A DNA stretch of 64,000 bases from Coleofasciculus sp040219735 (GTDB taxonomy: Bacteria; Cyanobacteriota; Cyanobacteriia; Cyanobacteriales; Coleofasciculaceae). Below, one piece after another: positions 58,577-64,000 of the stretch. A program made the position numbers and the translations under genes. Each line of letters starts with the position of its first letter. The stretch's first letter is position 1. The stretch lies in assembly GCA_040219735.1 (NCBI GenBank), contig JAVJRX010000100.1. One strand, 5' to 3'. Below the pieces are notes generated by a model that saw only the letters and a list, made by a program, of their open reading frames with translations, was not told the DNA's origin and made no database searches.

Positions 58577-59752
58577 TTATTCGTTGATGACTTGAGCAAG
58601 CATATCATCGAATAGTCCCAGTCGTTTCTGAATATCCGCTTTCGTTTTTCCTTTACCTGTTAAAAGTTTATTTTTGTCTTCTTCAAAGAGTTTTTGAGTT
58701 GCTTCAATTACTTTTTGTTTTCGAGCAATTAAAACATCCTCACTATCTAAATGATTGCTAAACCCCACCATCACCGCATCATAATAGGCTTTGTAGGGCT
58801 GATCTTGAAAGTTCATATTATTGGGTTCAAATTGTTTCGGATTAAATAAATTATCTTCATAAATTTGGTTGACAATAGAAATAGTTCTCACGAATATATC
58901 TTTCAAAAAAACAATGTCTTCTTTGGTAAATTTTAGACTTTTAATCATGTATTTATCAAGAAATTCCTCTAATTTTCCATGGAATTGATGATAATTACGC
59001 AGAGCAAAAAAGCGAAGAACTAATTCCACCTCTTCCATTTTTTTGTATAAACTGTTTTTCTCAAGTGCTTCCTTGTCGTCAATGGGTATTCCCCAAGATC
59101 GGGCAAATATAGGATTTTTAGCGAGTTCGACCAATAGATCGTTAAAATCTCCGGAATATAAACAGTTTCGCACTTCTTGACGACTTAGAGCCACTCCTCC
59201 AGTATTAAGGCGTTCAAAAGCAAGCTGTTTTAAGAAAAGTGCTTCTTCGGGGTCAGAGGCTGATTCCGTGATCAGCACTATAGATGAAATAGACCGACGA
59301 TCAATTCCTGCCTTTATTTTTTCGGGAAGTTGATTATAAGTGCATCCTTCTAGTTCGGGCCAAAGTTCTAAATCTGTCAATTTGAGTTTGTTGTCGTAAA
59401 AATCTTGAATGGTAGTGATTCTCTGTTGACCATCCATGACTTCATAGGAGTTATATTCCTTTTCGTACAGAATAATGGGTGGAACAGGAATGTTGATTAG
59501 AAATGACTCAATTAGGCGTGATTGCATTTTTTTATTCCAACGGGGTCTACGCTGGAAAAATGGTCTAATCTCCATATAGCCAGGTTTTTTGAGCGCATCG
59601 GCAAAACTGGGCAGCTTCTCACGATTCATTTCAGTGAGTATTCTTCTTTCTCGTTTCTCATACTTGGCATTAATCTCATCGTCAGACATTTTCTTGGGAT
59701 CTTTCTCTGGGTGAGTTTCCCACATTTTTTTTTCGGCTGGCGCAAGTGGCAT
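58577..59752 (-). CDS. DUF262 (GmrS/ParB-Srx-like) protein, partner of the HEPN gene
   Basis: 391 residues. The DUF262 core begins IRPFFQRRPRWNKKMQSRLIESFLINIPVPPIILYEK and includes the nucleotide-binding signature DGQQRIT (107-113), then FERLNTGGVALSRQEVRNCLY. The C-terminus lacks the DUF1524 HNH domain found in GmrD or SspE, so the nuclease part is supplied by the adjacent HEPN protein. DUF262 domains couple NTP binding to nuclease control in restriction of modified or phage DNA. Tight spacing with the HEPN gene and nearby XRE regulators suggest a self-contained module. The target is unknown. Confidence 0.82.
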   Translation of the reverse strand: MPLAPAEKKMWETHPEKDPKKMSDDEINAKYEKRERRILTEMNREKLPSFADALKKPGYMEIRPFFQRRPRWNKKMQSRLIESFLINIPVPPIILYEKEYNSYEVMDGQQRITTIQDFYDNKLKLTDLELWPELEGCTYNQLPEKIKAGIDRRSISSIVLITESASDPEEALFLKQLAFERLNTGGVALSRQEVRNCLYSGDFNDLLVELAKNPIFARSWGIPIDDKEALEKNSLYKKMEEVELVLRFFALRNYHQFHGKLEEFLDKYMIKSLKFTKEDIVFLKDIFVRTISIVNQIYEDNLFNPKQFEPNNMNFQDQPYKAYYDAVMVGFSNHLDSEDVLIARKQKVIEATQKLFEEDKNKLLTGKGKTKADIQKRLGLFDDMLAQVINE

Positions 59753-59906
59753 TAGTGATATGCTCCAAAATGGTGTTTATTATCAATTATAGAGATACTG
59801 AAAACTAGGGGGCAGTAACGTAAGCGTGCCGAGCCAGTAGTGGCATGTTAGCGGAGCGTAACTTCTAAGGTTAAATCTTAGTTAATTTTCATAACCCACA
59901 ACTCAA

Positions 59907-60116
59907 CTAAATATGCCACTCGGCTAACTCTTCCAAGGTAAGGTTTAGCAAATCACACAATATTTTCCTTTGTGCTGGGTATAGCTTGGGAATGTGCCTG
60001 CCAGGTTCCCAGTTTTGCACCATTGTTATCATTACATCTAATTCATGAGCTAGTTGCCGTTGCGTCAAATTCAACGATTCTCGTCGTTGTTTTAGCTTTT
60101 CTCCCAAATTAGCCAT
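59907..60116 (-). CDS. Small XRE-family HTH regulator
   Basis: 69 residues, almost entirely one HTH_3 domain: LGEKLKQRRESLNLTQRQLAHELDVMITMVQNWEPGR, ending LCDLLNLTLEELAEW. It resembles the regulator encoded at 60165-60398 in length and in the C-terminal ILCDLLNLTLEEL motif, so the two look like paralogues. It lies upstream of the DUF262-HEPN operon on the same strand after 154 bases and may repress it. Confidence 0.75.
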   Translation of the reverse strand: MANLGEKLKQRRESLNLTQRQLAHELDVMITMVQNWEPGRHIPKLYPAQRKILCDLLNLTLEELAEWHI

Positions 60117-60164
60117 TTTTAAGCGATCGCGTCTTGCCTTTACCTACATTCCTTTCCCAATCAG

Positions 60165-60398
60165 TTACTCACGTTTGCTGTCTGACTCTTGGGCATCATT
60201 AAAACTAGGAAGTTCCTCTAAAGGACATTGTAAGATGCTACATAAAGCCTGTGTCTGACGAATCGTGAGTCGAGGTTCAAATCTGCCAGCTTCCCAGTTG
60301 CTGACAGTCTGATCCGTGACGCCTACCGCATCCGCTACCTGTTTCTGAGTTAGTCCCAACCGTTTTCTTAGCTTCATCAGCTTACTCCCTGAACTCAT
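60165..60398 (-). CDS. XRE-family HTH regulator
   Basis: 77 residues: LRKRLGLTQKQVADAVGVTDQTVSNWEAGRFEPRL is a textbook Cro/CI-type helix-turn-helix. LCSILQCPLEELPSF matches the end of the neighbouring 69-residue regulator. An inverted sequence TCTA-ag-TAGA lies upstream at about 60432-60441 and could be its operator. Same strand as the DUF262-HEPN genes. Confidence 0.8.
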   Translation of the reverse strand: MSSGSKLMKLRKRLGLTQKQVADAVGVTDQTVSNWEAGRFEPRLTIRQTQALCSILQCPLEELPSFNDAQESDSKRE

Positions 60399-60700
60399 CG
60401 CCTCCTGATTGCCTTAACTGTAAATTAATTTATCTAAGTAGACAAAACCCTAAATTTGTTTGTAATATAGGGTCGATGCCGAATGCCCAATTTGTGGTGA
60501 TGTTTAATCCGGGTCTACCACCAGAGTATCAACCGAACTCACGCTAGCACGTCGGTGGAAAGAGCGCACGGGGCGTGCGCCCCTACGTTTTCCGGGTGTG
60601 AAGCTCATCAATAAAATATTCCTCAAATCCTTACATAAACGTAACTTGCTTCTTTTCGGAAGCGAGTATAACAAATGACAAATGACGAATGACGAATGAC
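60399..60700. other. Intergenic region between XRE genes, with repeats
   Basis: About 300 bases. It includes a promoter-like AT stretch upstream of the 60398 gene, a hairpin gcgcacg-ggg-cgtgcgc (60564-60580), a copy of the dispersed repeat shared with 47042-47075 and 32661 (60621-60680), and short tandem gacaaat/gacgaat units. No gene. Confidence 0.65.
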
Positions 60701-60922
60701 TTACTCCTTCACAATTTCAAACAAATCCTCAATTAATACATCAAATGTCCGTGCCAACTTCAGCAGCGCCCCAATATCCACCATCGTCATTCCTGGCGAT
60801 CGCGCGTAGGTTTTGATGGTACTATAGGGAACTCCAGACCGTTCAGCGACATCCAGCAACGTCCAGTTCTCCCTGGCTGCTAGTTCCCTAATCCGCAACC
60901 GAACTCGTTCACCTCTTGACAT
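60701..60922 (-). CDS. Small XRE/Cro-type HTH protein
   Basis: 73 residues: RGERVRLRIRELAARENWTLLDVAERSGVPYSTIKTYARSPGMTMVDIGALLKLARTFDVLIEDLFEIVKE. The HTH covers about 19-45, and the C-terminal AL..LA..FDV.IEDLFE is the classic end of this regulator family. It is divergent from the gene at 61043 and may control both itself and that gene. Confidence 0.8.
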   Translation of the reverse strand: MSRGERVRLRIRELAARENWTLLDVAERSGVPYSTIKTYARSPGMTMVDIGALLKLARTFDVLIEDLFEIVKE

Positions 60923-61042
60923 AAAGTTTAAATTTCGTCTACATTAAGCAAATTAAAAGCGATCGCACCTAAGTTTACGAAGCCAAAGAGCGATCGCCGT
61001 ATCTTATCAAAACACAACCCCATTGTGTGGGGTGCATCTCTT

Positions 61043-61480
61043 ATGTTATCAACACTTCATCTAAAATCAAGAGCCACTCATCCTTTACAACGGTTTGTTA
61101 CCCCAGAAGCCATTGCTCTGGTGCTCAACCTTCACCCCGACGAGATTTATCGCATTGATTGCTGGCGATATGTAATCCACGTTGTTGGCAAGGGAATCAG
61201 TACTTTTGTGAGTTATGCTGATATCCCCCCAATTTTAGGGGTAGACTCGCCCACGCTCAAAGATACCCTCTGTTGGCGCAGGCGCTGGCGCAAGAATCGG
61301 TACAAAGCACCGGACTTTTGGGCGACATTTTACCAGCAGAAGTTTCAGCAATCCCTTTCTCTGTCAGAACTGTATCAATGGGGGGAGTTGGTGAACCGGA
61401 TTCAATTTGGACTGTCTGGCGCAACCCTAGAATGGCTGCGAAGTATATATAAAAAGGAGAGAGAGTCATTCAACTTCTGA
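61043..61480 (+). CDS. Cyanobacterial hypothetical protein
   Basis: About 145 residues from the ATG at 61043. The N-terminal half (PLQRFVTPEAIALVLNLHPDEIYRIDCWRYVIHVVGKGISTFVSYADIPPILG) is alpha/beta; the C-terminal half is basic and aromatic (TLCWRRRWRKNRYKAPDFWATFYQQKFQQSLSLSELYQWGELV). It has no domain I recognise. It is divergent from a small XRE regulator with a 120-base shared upstream region, a setting typical of regulated accessory genes. Confidence 0.65.
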   Translation: MLSTLHLKSRATHPLQRFVTPEAIALVLNLHPDEIYRIDCWRYVIHVVGKGISTFVSYADIPPILGVDSPTLKDTLCWRRRWRKNRYKAPDFWATFYQQKFQQSLSLSELYQWGELVNRIQFGLSGATLEWLRSIYKKERESFNF

Positions 61481-61508
61481 AACGAAGCCGGATATGGGAT
61501 GGGGTTTC

Positions 61509-61529
61509 AGACGTTCCACCGGAACGTCT
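61509..61529. terminator. Hairpin downstream of the hypothetical gene
   Basis: Arms agacgttcc and ggaacgtct with a 3-base loop, 28 bases after the stop of the 61043 gene. It lacks a T tract and may be a dispersed repeat rather than a true terminator. Confidence 0.5.
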
Positions 61530-61554
61530 CTACATGCACCTGCACCCCGAAAAA

Positions 61555-61615
61555 GGGGGGGTTTAGTTCAGTTAGGGGTTGTCTGCAAAACGTTATCGGT
61601 AAAACCCGCCCCTAC
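61555..61615. repeat. Palindromic element copy 7 (intergenic)
   Basis: Left arm gggggggttta at 61555-61565 and right arm aaaacccgcccctac at 61601-61615, upstream of typA. Confidence 0.8.
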
Positions 61616-61703
61616 AACCCGGCTCCCCTTTGAGTAAGCTACAATTATTAAGAAATCTATATTAAGAGATCTGACCTCTCCCAACTCATTGCCTAACGCC
61701 TCT

Positions 61704-63494
61704 ATGACTCTTCCGATTCGCAACGTTGCCATTATTGCCCACGTCGATCACGGCAAAACCACCTTGGTTGACGCCCTACTCAAACAATCCGGTATCTTCC
61801 GTGAAGGGGAAGAGGTTCCCGATTGCGTTATGGACTCCAATGATTTGGAGCGAGAGCGGGGAATTACGATTCTGTCTAAAAATACAGCAGTTCACTATAA
61901 AGATATCTTAATCAATATTGTTGATACTCCCGGTCACGCCGATTTTGGTGGGGAAGTGGAACGGGTATTGGGTATGGTGGATGGTTGTATCTTAATTGTG
62001 GATGCCAATGAAGGACCGATGCCACAAACCCGGTTCGTCCTCAAAAAAGCCTTGGAAAAAGGACTGCGCCCGATTGTGGTGGTGAATAAAATTGACCGTC
62101 CTCAAGCTGATCCATACGGTGCTGTGGATAAAGTCCTCGATTTGTTTATTGAGTTGGGGGCGGATGATGATCAGTGTGAGTTTCCTTATCTGTTTGCGTC
62201 TGGGTTACAAGGGTACGCTAAAGACGATTTAGATGGCGAAGGGGTGGATATGCAACCCATGTTTGAAGCTATCCTGCGCCATGTCCCGCCGCCTGTGGGT
62301 GATGTGAGTAAACCTCTGCAATTGCAAGTTACGACTCTGGATTATTCGGATTATCTGGGTCGAATTGTGATTGGTAGAATCCATAATGGCGTGATTAAAG
62401 CGGGTCAGCAAGCGGCTTTGGTAACAGAAAATGGGGAAATTGTCAAGACTAAAATTAGCAAACTCATGGGGTTTGAAGGACTCCATCGGGTTGATTTAGA
62501 GGAAGCCTCTGCGGGAAATATTGTCGCCGTGGCGGGGTTTGCGAATGCCAATATTGGTGAGACGATTACCTGTCCTAATGAACCCCAAGCCTTACCTTTA
62601 ATTAAGGTTGATGAACCGACATTGCAGATGACGTTCTCGGTGAACGATTCGCCGTTTGCGGGTCAGGAAGGGGATTACGTCACATCACGGCAATTGCGCG
62701 ATCGCTTGATGCGAGAATTAGAGACGAATGTGGCTCTGCGTGTGGATGAAACCGATTCTCCCGATAAATTCTTAGTCTCTGGGCGAGGGGAATTACACCT
62801 GGGTATCCTGATTGAAACCATGCGCCGGGAAGGGTATGAGTTTCAGGTGTCTCAGCCGCAAGTGATTTATCGGGAAGTGAAAGGTCAACCCTGCGAACCT
62901 TACGAAGTTTTGGCGCTAGACATTCCTGAAGAAGCCGTGGGTAGCTGTATTGAACGGTTGGGACAGCGCAAGGGCGAAATGCAGAATATGCACGTTAGTG
63001 GTAATGGTCGCACTCAATTGGAATTTGTGATTCCCGCACGGGGTTTAATTGGCTTCCGGGGTGAATTCATGCGCCTGACTCGTGGTGATGGGATTATGAA
63101 TCACAGTTTCTTGGATTATCGTCCGCTTTCCGGTGATGTGGAAACCCGCCGGAATGGGGTGATTATTGCCTTTGAGGAAGGGGTAGCGACATTCTATTCC
63201 TTGAAAAATGGCGAAGACCGAGGTGTATTCTTTATTACACCGGGGACGCGGGTTTATAAGGGGATGATTGTTGGCGAACACAACCGTCCTCAAGATTTGG
63301 ATTTGAATGTTTGTAAGACTAAGCAGTTAACCAACCATCGTTCCGCCACCGGGGATGAATTGGTGCAATTGCAAGCGCCAGCCGAGATGAGTTTGGAACG
63401 GGCGTTGGAATATATCGGACCCGAAGAGTTGGTGGAAGTCACACCGCAGTCGGTGCGGTTGCGGAAGGTGACGAAGAAGTTAGTCAGGCGTTAA
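61704..63494 (+). CDS. typA: Translational GTPase TypA/BipA
   Basis: 596 residues from the ATG at 61704. GTPase motifs G1 AHVDHGKTT, G2 ERGITI, G3 DTPGHADF and G4 NKIDRPQA are present, followed by domains II, III, the EF-G-like domain V (PCEPYEVLALDIPEEAVGSCIERLGQRKGEM) and the unique C-terminal domain (TPGTRVYKGMIVGEHNRPQDLDLNVCKTKQLTNHR). TypA binds 70S ribosomes and helps assembly or translation under stress such as cold. A TTG start at 61689 would add five residues and is less likely. Highly conserved and complete. Confidence 0.96.
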   Translation: MTLPIRNVAIIAHVDHGKTTLVDALLKQSGIFREGEEVPDCVMDSNDLERERGITILSKNTAVHYKDILINIVDTPGHADFGGEVERVLGMVDGCILIVDANEGPMPQTRFVLKKALEKGLRPIVVVNKIDRPQADPYGAVDKVLDLFIELGADDDQCEFPYLFASGLQGYAKDDLDGEGVDMQPMFEAILRHVPPPVGDVSKPLQLQVTTLDYSDYLGRIVIGRIHNGVIKAGQQAALVTENGEIVKTKISKLMGFEGLHRVDLEEASAGNIVAVAGFANANIGETITCPNEPQALPLIKVDEPTLQMTFSVNDSPFAGQEGDYVTSRQLRDRLMRELETNVALRVDETDSPDKFLVSGRGELHLGILIETMRREGYEFQVSQPQVIYREVKGQPCEPYEVLALDIPEEAVGSCIERLGQRKGEMQNMHVSGNGRTQLEFVIPARGLIGFRGEFMRLTRGDGIMNHSFLDYRPLSGDVETRRNGVIIAFEEGVATFYSLKNGEDRGVFFITPGTRVYKGMIVGEHNRPQDLDLNVCKTKQLTNHRSATGDELVQLQAPAEMSLERALEYIGPEELVEVTPQSVRLRKVTKKLVRR

Positions 63495-64000
63495 CGTAGG
63501 GGCGCACGGAGCGTCATTGGTGTCAACTTAAGCTTCGTTGTGCCCATATCATTGCATACCCTATTAAGGAGTCAGACAACTATTTTGGTCGCTGTGCGAG
63601 AGAGGCGAGTAAATATTAGTAATACCAAGTTGCAGTCTAAGGTAGAATCTGTCATGCTGAGCAAAACGCAGTGAAACCCTTCACTTCGTTCGAGGGCAGG
63701 CTCCGTGACGCGAAGCATCTGCCCAGATTCTGACGCTCGTTCCGACGCTCGTTCCTCGCTACCGCAACGCTTTCGCTATCGCGCAAGCGTCACGCTTCGC
63801 TCTTCCTAGACATGATAGAACCCAACTTGGTATAAATATGGACGAAATCATCTTAGGGTAAAGGGGACAAGCTTTTTTACCTCTTAATACAGTGCCGTTT
63901 ATTTATATCTGACCACTTACAGGTTAACGGGATTTTAGGTCAGATGATATCAACTAACTGCCTATATGGCTAGCTCTTACAATCTGAGTTTTTACTCTTG
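63495..64000. other. Non-coding end of window, mostly repeat
   Basis: No gene is seen. It contains a 212-base element at 63622-63833 with 11-base terminal inverted repeats. The ~90 bases between the typA stop and that element hold only a short gtaggggcgcacgg string. Confidence 0.7.
63622..63833. mobile_element. Non-coding element with 11-bp terminal inverted repeats (MITE-like)
   Basis: Ends ATACCAAGTTG (63622-63632) and CAACTTGGTAT (63823-63833) are exact inverted repeats. The inside is rich in short palindromes and repeats such as tctgacgctcgttccgacgc and cgctttcgctatcgcgc, with no open frame. Size and ends fit a miniature inverted-repeat element. Confidence 0.65.

Noticed and set aside
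1..64000. tRNA, rRNA and known riboswitch signatures
   Set aside because: Reading the intergenic regions by eye gave no convincing tRNA cloverleaf, rRNA segment or TPP/cobalamin-type box; an automated scan would be decisive.

Overview
The window looks like chromosome from a large-genome, probably filamentous cyanobacterium. The signs are many GCGATCGC (HIP1-type) octamers, a NarM nitrate reductase assembly factor, a Gap2-type Calvin-cycle GAPDH, cyanobacterial-type sensor kinases, CYP110-like P450, tandem AIM24-family genes, and a heavy load of short palindromic and tandem repeats. A Coleofasciculus/Microcoleus-like organism would fit, but that is inference from gene content only.

Layout. 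0-1.6 kb: end of a sugar ABC transporter operon (binding protein, permease). 2.4-10.2 kb: an acyl-CoA dehydrogenase-like gene, then a three-subunit molybdenum hydroxylase of the PaoABC aldehyde oxidoreductase type with its XdhC and MocA maturation factors, a convergent cupin gene and a SufU-type Fe-S scaffold. 10.3-14.4 kb: an OmpR-type two-component pair followed by a small membrane protein, a lipoprotein rubrerythrin and a Tat-type Rieske protein, which reads as a redox or stress unit. 14.5-18.8 kb: an orphan ABC-type ATPase and envelope or secreted proteins. 19.2-23.8 kb: housekeeping genes gap2, murC, murB and a YbaB/EbfC protein.

23.8-41.6 kb is an accessory region. It holds an IsrB (HNH-less IscB relative) with a highly structured upstream region that fits an omega-RNA; a CHAT-NACHT-TPR gene that stops right at the end of the IsrB element, with a small transmembrane partner; an MFS transporter; a TnpB relic; a PAS histidine kinase; narM; a PsiE-like protein; an anti-sigma-type ATPase whose halves are in swapped order; and a two-gene AAA plus STAND-WD40 system. 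42-49.7 kb: a peptidoglycan-binding/beta-propeller protein, another sensor kinase, a decayed wHTH-TPR ATPase, and a 68-residue membrane protein preceded by two tandem RNA-like stem-loops that covary with each other.

49.7-57.3 kb: a P450 next to the tail of a second, lost P450; a nuclease-fold protein; an M48 protease; a REP-associated transposase flanked by its palindromes; three tandem AIM24-family genes; and a Ser/Thr kinase. 57.5-61.5 kb: a tight DUF262-HEPN operon with three small XRE-type regulators, the best candidate for an uncharacterised defence or toxin system here. 61.7-63.5 kb: typA/bipA. The end of the window is repeats.

One theme cuts across these regions. A roughly 60-bp palindromic element ending in gggcgggttt / aaacccgccc occurs seven times, and three copies lie in frame inside unrelated protein genes, where each left arm encodes the peptide GGFR.
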